35,665 bases of DNA from JBBIOI01 sp037443425 (GCA_037443425.1 JBBIOI010000019.1:1-35665), one strand, 5' to 3'; numbered from the stretch's first letter, positions 24,170-32,781 are shown. Numbers and translations are program-made. Notes: generated by a model from the letters alone, not told the origin.

Positions 24170-24967
24170 ATGAAACATCTTTTTAAAACTTGGCAAGATA
24201 TTCATACCCAGATTAAACAAATCCAGAATCTTCTACTTTTCTTAGACTTTGACGGAACACTTACTCCAATTGTATCAAATCCTGAATTCGCTGAATGTCC
24301 TCCCAAGATTAAAAAGGTTTTGAAATTATTAAAGGGTCTTTCAGGTGTTTACATTTTTATTATAAGCGGGAGATCGCTGAAAGATCTTAAAAGGAAAGTA
24401 AGCTTAAAAGGTATTTTTTACATAGGCAATCATGGATTAGAAATGGAAGTTTTAGGTAGGAAATATAAAAAGACCTTGCCTCAAGAAAGGATGATAGAAC
24501 TTAAGAAGATTAAGAGTAATCTCAAGGAGTTAAAAAGTATTCCAGGGGTTATTTTGGAAGATAAAGGTCTCATTATTTCAGTTCATTTTAGAAATACACC
24601 TAAAAAGTTTCTCCCAAAAATTTTCAAGATGGTACGAGAGGAAGCTTTCCGATGGAAAAATCACTGGAAGGTTTTACAAGGAAAGATGGTCTTGGAAATA
24701 GGACCAAAATTCGATTTTAATAAAGGGATGGCAGTAATAGAGATTTTAAAAAAATTTCAAAAATCAGAATATTTACCAGTATACCTTGGAGATGATAAAA
24801 CCGATGAGGATGCATTTCGTGTTCTAAGACGAAATGGAATTACGGTTTTTATTGGCTCAGGTAAAACCTCTTCGAAAGCAAAATTTTTTCTTCGAAACAC
24901 CGACGAAGTCCAGGACTTCCTTCTCAGGTGTAAGGAGATAAGAATGAAGAAAAAGACTCTTTCATAG
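24170..24967 (+). CDS. otsB: Trehalose-6-phosphate phosphatase
   Basis: 265 residues. It removes phosphate from trehalose 6-phosphate in the OtsAB route. HAD motif I is LDFDGTLTP (about 25-33), motif II IISGRSLKDL, and motif IV GDDKTDEDAF near 205-214; NHGLE is the typical cap-adjacent segment. Length is normal. The ATG has only a weak ribosome binding site. It lies downstream of the diadenylate cyclase on the same strand, and its last six bases overlap tail-to-tail with the TreT-like gene. The matching synthase, OtsA, is 2.6 kb away on the opposite strand. Confidence 0.95.
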   Translation: MKHLFKTWQDIHTQIKQIQNLLLFLDFDGTLTPIVSNPEFAECPPKIKKVLKLLKGLSGVYIFIISGRSLKDLKRKVSLKGIFYIGNHGLEMEVLGRKYKKTLPQERMIELKKIKSNLKELKSIPGVILEDKGLIISVHFRNTPKKFLPKIFKMVREEAFRWKNHWKVLQGKMVLEIGPKFDFNKGMAVIEILKKFQKSEYLPVYLGDDKTDEDAFRVLRRNGITVFIGSGKTSSKAKFFLRNTDEVQDFLLRCKEIRMKKKTLS

Positions 24968-26098
24968 ATAGATAATGTCACTTGTTGGATGATCAAGGGC
25001 AATGAATAACAGTAGATAATCCCTCAGGTGTCGGGTTATGAGAAAATTATACCTTACATGTTCTTTTCCATTCTGTCCCAGCCACCTTGCATATTCTGGA
25101 TTTGTCAATAACATTCTTATAGCATAGGCAGTCCCTTCTACTCCATAAGATAATAATCCAGTGAATTTGTTCTTTATCTGTAGTGTTATTCCTCCCACAG
25201 CTGAGGCTACAACTGGTTTGGCCTTCCATAGGGCTTCTGTCACTGTTAGACCAAAGCCTTCGCGATGTGATTTTTGGACAATAACAGTGGAAGCCCTTTG
25301 TAAGGCATTTATATCAATATCACTCCCTGGCGGTATAAGAAGAATATGTATATCAGGATTGTCTCCCGCCCTCTCTTTTACCTCTGAAAGCACCTTGTCT
25401 GACTCCGGGTCATCGCTTGCTGTCCCGCCTGCAAATACAAGCCGACAATCTATACTTTTTTTAACTATCTCAAATGCCTGAATCACTCCAAGGGGATCTT
25501 TTAAATAATCAAAACGTGAAATCTGTGTGATAATAGGTTTGTCCCTTGGTATTTTATATTTGGAAAGGACAGAATCTATCGTATCCTGAGGTAGCTCTTT
25601 ATTCTTATCACTCAGTGGGTCTATTGATGGTGAAATAAGAAATTGGCGGATTGGAAGTGGGTGTGAGAATGATGGGGCCGAAAAGACTGCCGCATCATAC
25701 TGCATGATAAAAGGCTCTAAAAAGTTCCAGATTCTTTGATTTGGATGAGAGACATCAATATGACAGCGCCATATCCACTTCTTACCTATTTGCTTTTTCT
25801 TTTTTATCAACACTACAGGTTGAGGATCATGAACAAAGATAATATCACCATATAGTTCCAATTCATTTATGTTTTGTTGAGAAATTTCAAGAAAAAGATC
25901 TAAATCGTTCTCAGAAATATCTTCCTGCCTGCCATGTAAGCTATTATGAATTTTTTTTGTTACCCTGAAAAACTCAGGACTTCCCTTAATTATATTCCAT
26001 CTTGCGTCCACACCAAGTTGCTCTAAAAGTGGTAGCATCCTACTAAGAATCTCTGCTACACCACCTCCACTAAAAGTTGAATTAATATTCTGAATCAC
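24962..26098 (-). CDS. TreT-like trehalose synthase (GT4); true N-terminus lies upstream
   Basis: 378 residues from the GTG at 26098. Conserved segments INSTFSGGGVAEILSRML, HDPQPVVL, WRCHIDVSHPN and the GT-B loop REGFGLTVTEALWKAKPVVAS match the TreT/trehalose phosphorylase branch of family 4 glycosyltransferases, which join glucose from an NDP-sugar (or glucose 1-phosphate) to glucose. These proteins normally have about 30 more residues beginning near a DDYxPIVG motif. That motif (NDYEPIVG) is present in frame just upstream, from about 26173, but there is no ATG, GTG or TTG between it and the upstream in-frame stop at 26276. The coding sequence thus probably begins near the end of the MscS gene with an unusual start codon, or the sequence has an indel. 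Phosphorylase activity is the alternative. Confidence 0.87.
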   Translation of the reverse strand: MIQNINSTFSGGGVAEILSRMLPLLEQLGVDARWNIIKGSPEFFRVTKKIHNSLHGRQEDISENDLDLFLEISQQNINELELYGDIIFVHDPQPVVLIKKKKQIGKKWIWRCHIDVSHPNQRIWNFLEPFIMQYDAAVFSAPSFSHPLPIRQFLISPSIDPLSDKNKELPQDTIDSVLSKYKIPRDKPIITQISRFDYLKDPLGVIQAFEIVKKSIDCRLVFAGGTASDDPESDKVLSEVKERAGDNPDIHILLIPPGSDIDINALQRASTVIVQKSHREGFGLTVTEALWKAKPVVASAVGGITLQIKNKFTGLLSYGVEGTAYAIRMLLTNPEYARWLGQNGKEHVRYNFLITRHLRDYLLLFIALDHPTSDIIYL

Positions 26099-26178
26099 CT
26101 TACCAGATAGTCGTGAAGCAAGAAGCCGTAGTTCCTCAATGGTGCTTCGGCCTACTATTGGTTCATAATCATTGATCC

Positions 26179-27546
26179 TTATTGAATCCGTTTTTCTATA
26201 AGCTGTATAAATGCTGATCTTAATCCCTCCAATGTATAAGTATATGGATCTAGTCGAGCTATATCTTCTCCGAGCTCAAATTCTTCCAGACTATCTTGCA
26301 TCCAGATTGTAAAGTCATTCATCCCTTTGCCTAGTCTCAACCTCGCCTCAAAGACATGGAAGTAAAGAGAACCCAAGCTTATCTTTCTTAGTGCCTCGAC
26401 AAATTCTCGAAGGTCATGGGCAACATATGGTGTAGAAATAATAATGCTCACAGACTTCATGAAATTAAATTCTCTTCCCGGCATTGCCTCCCTTGTGTTA
26501 GGGAGATGTTCCTCAATTGTAGCAATAATTCTTTCCCTGAAAGAGTTAAGATTTGAAAATTCAAAAGGGTTTATACTCTCCAGCCTTTCACCAAGTACCT
26601 CCTCGCCTAATGAATCTTTTACCCAGACAGCGAAATCATTTGAAGGTTCTGGAATGAGATAATGGTGCTCTTCAAAAAAATGATGCGTATGATAGTAAAT
26701 CACAGAATCTGGAACCTTTTTAAGGATATCAGCAAGCTCCATTAGATTCCTTGCCTTAAGCCCAGTTAATTCCTTTATATAGGTTCGACTCTGGAAATGA
26801 AAAGGCTCTCGTGCCTTTTTTATAGGTCGTCCATAATTTACAACCATAAATTGCAGAAGCTTGTTGTTCGGGACAATTATTATGCCTCCATCTAAGGCCT
26901 TAATTCGTGTATTAAATATGTTTATTTCAGTAACATAGCCTTGTTCCCCTGTTTCGAGTTTTATGTAGTCACCCACTTTAATCTGCCGAGATGAACTAAT
27001 CTGTAACCCTGCAAAAAGGTTAGGTGCAACATTTCTCACAGCAAGCGCACCTGCAAGGATTGCCACAGCCATAAGAACAAGAAGAGGACTCGTTGGTAAG
27101 TCCCAAATTTCAAGTATAATCAAGGCACAGACCAAGATTACTATGGCTCTAATCACATTCTTCACCAATGTAACGGTCTGAAAGCGGACTCCCAAATTAA
27201 GCAAATTCCTCTCTATCAGCTGAGAGAACAGATTGATAATAAGCCATCCAAAGGATATGAAAAAAAGGCTTCCAGTTATATTGGATGTAATGACTTTTAT
27301 CTTTGCAGTAGCAGATGAGACCTGAATTGCTATGAAGAGACCTAAGATTAAAAACCAGAATTGAAAGGAGCGGTGAATCGCTATCATTATAAGTTTTTTT
27401 TCTTCCAACCTCAGTTTTGATACCCACTTCTCAAAGATGACACTAACCACACTCCAAATCCATAAGCCAACGATGTAGGTTGCAAAGAATAAAAGCGCTG
27501 GGATAGTAATTTTTAACCAGTTAGTACTTAACCAATCAATTATCAT
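26179..27546 (-). CDS. MscS-type mechanosensitive channel with duplicated DUF5752-like C-terminal domain
   Basis: 455 residues. Transmembrane segments occur at about 10-38, 58-76, 90-112, 130-148 and 150-175. The last is glycine- and alanine-rich (VAILAGALAVRNVAPNLFAG), as in the pore helix, and the beta domain follows (RQIKVGDYIKLETGEQG, then IIIVPNNKL). From about 264 the protein is not MscS: two related halves, about 281-348 and 393-454, share NDF-(A/T)-(V/I)-W-(V/M)-(K/Q)-DSL, then an acidic turn and a helix. I believe this is the DUF5752 family, which I associate with trehalose-gene clusters; that identification is from memory. The gene starts three bases after the OtsA stop and runs into the TreT gene, so the three are co-translated. 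Confidence 0.87.
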   Translation of the reverse strand: MIIDWLSTNWLKITIPALLFFATYIVGLWIWSVVSVIFEKWVSKLRLEEKKLIMIAIHRSFQFWFLILGLFIAIQVSSATAKIKVITSNITGSLFFISFGWLIINLFSQLIERNLLNLGVRFQTVTLVKNVIRAIVILVCALIILEIWDLPTSPLLVLMAVAILAGALAVRNVAPNLFAGLQISSSRQIKVGDYIKLETGEQGYVTEINIFNTRIKALDGGIIIVPNNKLLQFMVVNYGRPIKKAREPFHFQSRTYIKELTGLKARNLMELADILKKVPDSVIYYHTHHFFEEHHYLIPEPSNDFAVWVKDSLGEEVLGERLESINPFEFSNLNSFRERIIATIEEHLPNTREAMPGREFNFMKSVSIIISTPYVAHDLREFVEALRKISLGSLYFHVFEARLRLGKGMNDFTIWMQDSLEEFELGEDIARLDPYTYTLEGLRSAFIQLIEKRIQ

Positions 27547-27549
27547 AAT

Positions 27550-29784
27550 TTATATTCTCACCTGAGAGAGTGCTGTAATAAGAGTACCTGCCCAATAATA
27601 TATATTACGATTTTTCAAAACCTCCCTCATGTTCCTCATACGAATTCTCTGTTCTTCTATGTCCATTTCCAGTGCTATTCGAATTGCCTCGGCCATACCT
27701 TCAATATCATAGGGATTCACAATAATTGCATCTCTTAACTCCCTCGATGCCCCTGTAAATTGACTTAAAATTAGGACACCTGCCTCATCATCCCTTGCAC
27801 TGACAAATTCTTTGGCTACAAGATTCATACCGTCATGTAATGATGTGACCATACATAGGTCTGCCGTTTCATAGTATGGTTTTATCTCATTGTGACTATG
27901 GTGTCTTTTAAGAAATATTATTGGCTGCCAATCCTTTGTCTTAAATCGCCAGTTGATTCTTTCTACCTCTTCTTCCACCGCTGAAATTAAATTATGATAC
28001 TCTTTTATATGTGTTCTACTCGGTGCTCCAAGTTCAACAAATATAAATTCCCCGTGATAGGAAGGATATTTTTCAATAAACCTTTCAACTGCCTTAAACC
28101 TTTCAAGAATTCCCTTTGTATAATCTATTCGATCAACACCTACACCTAAATATCTTCCTCTGACCCCTAATTCCTTAAAGATATCCTCTTTGCTTGGCTT
28201 TGTTAAATAATCCTCCTTGTTGATATTTGAATCTCCCAAAAACGCAATACTTATAGGAAATGGCTTGACCAATGTTGAATGGCCGCCTCTCTCAACAGAA
28301 AAATGTTCCCAATCTATACGGCATTCTAATGCGCGATCAACAGTGTCAAGGAAATTATTACAATGAAACTGGATGTGAAAACCGATTAGATCTGCCCCTA
28401 ACATTCCATGAATAAGTTCACATTGCCAGGGACAAATACCAAAAGATTCGGGGTTTGGCCAAGGTATATGCCAGAAGAGGGCTACTCTGGCATCAGGCCT
28501 TTTATCTTTGATCAATCTTGGGAGCAATGCAAAATGGTAATCCTGCACCAAAACAAAAGGTTCTTGTGTACCTTCAAGTTCTTCAAGTGTTGCAAGAGCA
28601 AATTTTCTGTTGACCTCTTGATAATATTCCCAATCTTCCAACCTGAAGGATGGACGCGTATGAGCTATATGACATAGGGGCCATAGACCTTCATTAGAAA
28701 ATCCATAATAATAGCCTTTCTCTTCCTCTTTGGTAAGCCAGACTCTTTTTAAAATATATTGAGGTTCATCGGGCGGAACTCTAATCTTACCATAACTATC
28801 AACAACCTCACGGTCTCCATCCCCGCTTCCATGCGCAATCCAAGTCCCACCGCATGCCTTAAGGACAGGTTCTAAGGCTGTAACGAGCCCACTTGCTGGC
28901 ACTATGCATTCAATCCTTTTTCCCCTTTTTTCATGTATGTAAGGTTCTCGATTCGAAATTACAATGAGAGGCTTCTGTTGAAGTAGTGAACGAATCTGTT
29001 CTTGTAGCCTTGCTGGAGTCCATATGGATTGAGCAGTATGTCTTAAACGTGCCTCTTCTTCCAATGCTTCTCGAGTCAATATTATGCTCCTCGCCATCTG
29101 CGTTATTTCTTTTGTTAGAGGCTCAAAAAATCCGCCAGAGGGTGGTTGGAGATGATGCCTTCGTTTTCCTATCCTAAGATGTTTCATCCATTCAGTCATC
29201 TTGGCGATTGGTCCTTTGATAATCCAATGAATAAGTAGAATTGTTGTCAAAGAAATTACAAGGGCATTTACCAGAAAGCGAATGAAATTATTTTTCCATA
29301 TATTTGAAACCCGTTCATGGATGTACGAAGGATCATGGATTATAACCAATGCACCTCTAACACCTTCCTCCTTATGAAGAGGAAGGGCATAAAGATAAAC
29401 CTCCTTATCCAATAATTTCAAAAAAATCCCTTCCTCAAGACCTGAGTTCATTACATTTATGACGAATTTTGGAATTGTAACAAGGTGTGAGTGCAATGAG
29501 GGGGTAACCGCTATCAATCTGTCCTTCACATCGTAGATTGCAATCCCTAAAAGTCTTTCTCGGTTTCCAAACTTATCTACAATTTTTTGTAATCTATCTG
29601 GTTTTCCCCTTTCTAATAACGGCTCAACAGTCTCTCTCAAACTTTCACCCAAAAGGGAAGCCCTTTGTTTAAGCTCTAAAGTTAATCTATCCCTCTCCTG
29701 ACTAACCTGTACGAGAGTAAAAAGGAAAACGAGTATACTTATAACAACAATAATAGAAAGAATTATCCTTAAATTGATACGCAA
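27550..29784 (-). CDS. otsA: Membrane sensor-HAMP-trehalose-6-phosphate synthase fusion
   Basis: About 744-753 residues. Numbering is from an upstream TTG at 29811; the TTG at codon 10 (29784) is preferred because GGGAG lies nine bases before it. TM1 is at about 14-36, an extracytoplasmic region at 37-175, TM2 at 176-198, and a HAMP-like linker at about 199-256 (P201, then amphipathic helices). The GT20 domain covers 280-753 with GGTWIAHGSG (321-330), NEGLWPLCH (373-381), VQDYHFALLP (422-431), FWHIPWP (447-453), GVDRIDYTKGI (558-568) and SLHDGMNLVAKEF (657-669). It should make trehalose 6-phosphate from UDP-glucose and glucose 6-phosphate at the membrane. Ordinary OtsA is a soluble protein of about 460-480 residues, so the N-terminal 280 residues are an added sensor. 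It heads otsA-mscS-treT. Confidence 0.92.
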   Translation of the reverse strand: MRINLRIILSIIVVISILVFLFTLVQVSQERDRLTLELKQRASLLGESLRETVEPLLERGKPDRLQKIVDKFGNRERLLGIAIYDVKDRLIAVTPSLHSHLVTIPKFVINVMNSGLEEGIFLKLLDKEVYLYALPLHKEEGVRGALVIIHDPSYIHERVSNIWKNNFIRFLVNALVISLTTILLIHWIIKGPIAKMTEWMKHLRIGKRRHHLQPPSGGFFEPLTKEITQMARSIILTREALEEEARLRHTAQSIWTPARLQEQIRSLLQQKPLIVISNREPYIHEKRGKRIECIVPASGLVTALEPVLKACGGTWIAHGSGDGDREVVDSYGKIRVPPDEPQYILKRVWLTKEEEKGYYYGFSNEGLWPLCHIAHTRPSFRLEDWEYYQEVNRKFALATLEELEGTQEPFVLVQDYHFALLPRLIKDKRPDARVALFWHIPWPNPESFGICPWQCELIHGMLGADLIGFHIQFHCNNFLDTVDRALECRIDWEHFSVERGGHSTLVKPFPISIAFLGDSNINKEDYLTKPSKEDIFKELGVRGRYLGVGVDRIDYTKGILERFKAVERFIEKYPSYHGEFIFVELGAPSRTHIKEYHNLISAVEEEVERINWRFKTKDWQPIIFLKRHHSHNEIKPYYETADLCMVTSLHDGMNLVAKEFVSARDDEAGVLILSQFTGASRELRDAIIVNPYDIEGMAEAIRIALEMDIEEQRIRMRNMREVLKNRNIYYWAGTLITALSQVRI

Positions 29785-29831
29785 AGTTTGTTTCTCCCTG
29801 TGTTTTATCAAAATATATCACATATGATAAA

Positions 29832-29859
29832 AAATTACATCTTTTTTGTATTAATTCAA
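29832..29859 (-). promoter_or_regulatory. Candidate promoter for otsA-mscS-treT, with a small palindrome at the start site
   Basis: On the minus strand TTGAAT (29859-29854), a 16-base spacer, TAATTT (29837-29832). Immediately downstream, at the expected transcription start, lies TATCA-CATA-TGATA (29816-29829), a short palindrome that could be an operator. In this AT-rich context both are tentative. Confidence 0.35.
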
Positions 29860-30008
29860 TTCAAGATATGTCTTATTGAATCTTATTGGAATAAGAGGGC
29901 TTAAATAAGATAAGGTACCAGATAAGGTTATTTGCCTTCCATCCAGATCTTTCAATTAAATCGAAGGTAGTTTCTTTGATTTCATTCTTTGTACGGAATA
30001 ACAAATTA

Positions 30009-30036
30009 CCTTTGCCTGCCCTAAGGCAGGCAAAGG
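30009..30036 (-). terminator. Strong hairpin downstream of the pyrophosphatase gene
   Basis: A perfect 12-bp stem, CCTTTGCCTGCC (30009-30020) with GGCAGGCAAAGG (30025-30036), and a four-base loop CTAA. It lies seven bases after the hppA stop on the minus strand and is followed there by TAATTTGTTATT, a modest U-rich tail. It probably ends the prs-rplY-pth-hppA transcript. The rest of the 231-base gap up to otsA holds short TTATTG repeats and the otsA promoter. Confidence 0.7.
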
Positions 30037-30042
30037 CTTGGA

Positions 30043-32148
30043 TTAAAATAGTCCTGGAAAATCTGTCAGTACAGGAGCTAATAATAATGAGATGACAGAC
30101 ATCAATTTTAGCATAATATTAAGTGATGGCCCAGCAGTATCCTTCATTGGATCTCCAGTTGTATCCCCTACAACTGCTGCCTTATGGGCCTCAGATCCCT
30201 TTCCTCCAAACTCACCTGCTTCGATCCATTTTTTTGCATTATCCCAGGCGCCACCAGCATTATTAAGTGTGATTGCTAAGATAAAACCTGTGGCAAGTGA
30301 GCTTATGAGAAAACCACCAAGCGCATATTTACCAAGAATAAATCCCACAAGGATTGGGGCAATTATTGTCATAATAGATGGTGTGAGCATCTCCTTTAGG
30401 GCAGCCTTTGTACATATATCTACACACCTTCCATATTGAGCCCTCGCCTTACCTTCTCTTAGGCCAGGTATCTCTCGCCATTGTCTTCTCACTTCATCAA
30501 CAATAAGGCCTGCTGTCACCCCTACTGATTTCATTGTGATTGCAACAAAGATTGCAGGAATTAATGCACCTATTAAAATCCCAACTATAACAGGTGCTGA
30601 AAGTAGGCTTAGTTCAGGAGGTGCGGTAATCTTACCATCTGAAGTCACTTTAACTAAACCTGCAGCAAGTGCATATGACAGGATAAGACCAAGGGCATTC
30701 AAGACTGCAGCCCCAATAGCAAAGCCCTTACCAGTTGCTGCTGTTGTATTTCCTAATGAATCAAGTGCATCCGTCTTCTCTCTTACCTCCGGGGGTAATC
30801 CTGCCATGGTTGATATGCCTCCGGCATTGTCAGCAACTGGCCCATAAGCATCCGTAGCTAATGTTACACCCAAAGTTGAAAGCATGCTCACTGCAGCAAT
30901 TGCGACTCCATAAAAACTTGCAAACTTGAATGCAATAATTGTTGCTATAGCCACTAAAATAACTGGTGCCCATGTGCTCATAAGACCAATGGCAAAGCCT
31001 GTCACTATAGTTGCACCCGCTCCAAAAGTAGATGCCTTTGAGATCTCCTTTGTAGGTTTAAATGCATATGATGTATAATAATTTGTGCTTTCACCCATAA
31101 GCACACCAGCAATTAAACCTGCAAGGACTGCCCAGAAGATACCTAATGATGCACCTAAGAGATGGATGATGATAAGGGCAAATATAGCTGTCAGAATTGA
31201 TGCACTTAACGTTCCCCTCCTAAGTGCACCAAGGAGGGCGCTCATCTCAGGTTTTTCACCAACCTTTACAAGGAAACAGCCAATGATTGAGGCAACAATA
31301 CCTCCTGCCATTATCAACATAGGTAACCACCATGAAGCCTTAAGCGCAAACTCTTTACTATGTTGTGGGAAGAGCTTTACTATCCACGGAGCAATCGCCT
31401 CAGGTATAACGATTACACCAACTATTGATAGTGTCATTGCCGCTACTACAGTCTCTACATAAGATTCAAAAAGATCAGCTCCCATACCACAGACATCACC
31501 AACATTGTCACCTACAAAATCTGCAATAACTGCTGCATTCCTCGGGTCATCCTCAGGAATCCCTGCCTCTACTTTACCGACAAGGTCAGAGCCCGCATCA
31601 GCACCCTTTGTAAATATCCCTCCTCCAACTCTTGCAAATAGGGCTACCATTGAGGCACCGGTTCCATAGGCTGGAATGACAGCTAAAAAGTTTGGATCAT
31701 CGTTCCATGCAAAATAAAGGATTGAAAGACCGATTACACCAATGCTAACTACAGTAAGTCCCATTACTGCTCCACCTCTAAATGAAACCCTAAGTCCCTG
31801 ATTCAGACTCTTCTCCGCTGCGGCTGTTGTCCTCCCATTAGATCTTATAGCCATATTCATCCCTGCATATCCTGCCCCCATTGAGCAAATTGCGCCAAAA
31901 AGAAAGGCAATACTTGTCTTCCATCCTAAAGCCGGAATGAGCCCTAAGATGATAGAAATAATCACTATAACGATTATCTCGGTTCGATACTCACGATGAA
32001 TGAAGGCCAATGCGCCTTCTTGAATCGCGCTTGAAATCTCCTTTATCCTTTCATCCCCTGGAGATTGTCTAAGTAAATAACGAACAAAGTATGCAACTGT
32101 TGCAAATCCCAAAATACCACATAAAACAGATATCCAAATCAAATCCAT
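30043..32148 (-). CDS. hppA: Membrane-bound cation-pumping pyrophosphatase, K+-dependent type
   Basis: 701 residues with about 15-16 transmembrane helices. It hydrolyses pyrophosphate and pumps H+ and/or Na+ out of the cytoplasm. The substrate site is at about 183-230: DAGSDLVGKVEAGIPEDDPR, then ADFVGDNVGDVCGMGADLFES. GNTTAATGKG at 466-475 has Ala where K+-independent enzymes have Lys, so it is of the K+-dependent class. All acidic catalytic residues are kept, but the usual DVGADLVGK, ADNVGD and DVAGMG are here DAGSD, ADFVGD and DVCGMG. Na+ versus H+ specificity cannot be read by eye. AAAGGAG precedes the ATG. It lies 15 bases after pth, in an operon with PRPP synthetase. Confidence 0.95.
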   Translation of the reverse strand: MDLIWISVLCGILGFATVAYFVRYLLRQSPGDERIKEISSAIQEGALAFIHREYRTEIIVIVIISIILGLIPALGWKTSIAFLFGAICSMGAGYAGMNMAIRSNGRTTAAAEKSLNQGLRVSFRGGAVMGLTVVSIGVIGLSILYFAWNDDPNFLAVIPAYGTGASMVALFARVGGGIFTKGADAGSDLVGKVEAGIPEDDPRNAAVIADFVGDNVGDVCGMGADLFESYVETVVAAMTLSIVGVIVIPEAIAPWIVKLFPQHSKEFALKASWWLPMLIMAGGIVASIIGCFLVKVGEKPEMSALLGALRRGTLSASILTAIFALIIIHLLGASLGIFWAVLAGLIAGVLMGESTNYYTSYAFKPTKEISKASTFGAGATIVTGFAIGLMSTWAPVILVAIATIIAFKFASFYGVAIAAVSMLSTLGVTLATDAYGPVADNAGGISTMAGLPPEVREKTDALDSLGNTTAATGKGFAIGAAVLNALGLILSYALAAGLVKVTSDGKITAPPELSLLSAPVIVGILIGALIPAIFVAITMKSVGVTAGLIVDEVRRQWREIPGLREGKARAQYGRCVDICTKAALKEMLTPSIMTIIAPILVGFILGKYALGGFLISSLATGFILAITLNNAGGAWDNAKKWIEAGEFGGKGSEAHKAAVVGDTTGDPMKDTAGPSLNIMLKLMSVISLLLAPVLTDFPGLF

Positions 32149-32163
32149 AAGGTATTCTCCTTT

Positions 32164-32775
32164 CTACATTGGAATTGATCGATCTTTATTATCCATAGGA
32201 ATTAAATTTTTTGTTCTTCTTTGAAAACGATTCATAGCAACATCTAAACCTTCTAAAATAAAAACTTTCAATGCATCTGAGGCATTAGAGAGAATATCAT
32301 TAAGTTTCAATCTCTCGCTATCATCAAATTGACTGAGAACATATTCTGAAGGGTCAATCTCATTCGGAGGTCTACCAATCCCTATCTTCATCCTTAAAAA
32401 ATTGTTATCTCCAAGTTCTTCAATTATTGAACGAACCCCTTGATGTCCTCCATCACCCCCTTTCCTTTTAAATCGTATACTCCCAAATGGAAGGTCTAAA
32501 TCATCATGGATAACTAATAGATCCTTAAGGGATGCGGAAAAAAAATTGATTATCTCTTTTACTGAAATACCACTTCGGTTCATGAAAGTCATAGGCTTTA
32601 CAAATAAAACCTTTTCAGAATCAATAAATCCTTTGCCATAAATTGAATGAAACCCTTTTTTTGAAATCACCACATTGTTATCGTTTGCAAACCTATCCAA
32701 AACTAAAAAACCCATATTATGTCTGGTCCATTGATATAAGGCTCCAGGATTCCCCAAACCTACGATAATCTTCAC
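32164..32775 (-). CDS. pth: Peptidyl-tRNA hydrolase
   Basis: 203 residues. It frees tRNA from peptidyl-tRNA that has dropped off ribosomes. IVGLGNPGALYQWTRHNMGF has N9 and the catalytic H19; FVKPMTFMNRSG and VIHDDLDLPFGSIRF, then GGDGGHQGVRSI, supply the remaining active-site residues. About ten extra residues at the C-terminus (LIPMDNKDRSIPM) are not conserved. It starts six bases after rplY, the usual neighbour, and ends 15 bases before hppA. Confidence 0.96.
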   Translation of the reverse strand: MKIIVGLGNPGALYQWTRHNMGFLVLDRFANDNNVVISKKGFHSIYGKGFIDSEKVLFVKPMTFMNRSGISVKEIINFFSASLKDLLVIHDDLDLPFGSIRFKRKGGDGGHQGVRSIIEELGDNNFLRMKIGIGRPPNEIDPSEYVLSQFDDSERLKLNDILSNASDALKVFILEGLDVAMNRFQRRTKNLIPMDNKDRSIPM

Positions 32776-32781
32776 ATCTTA

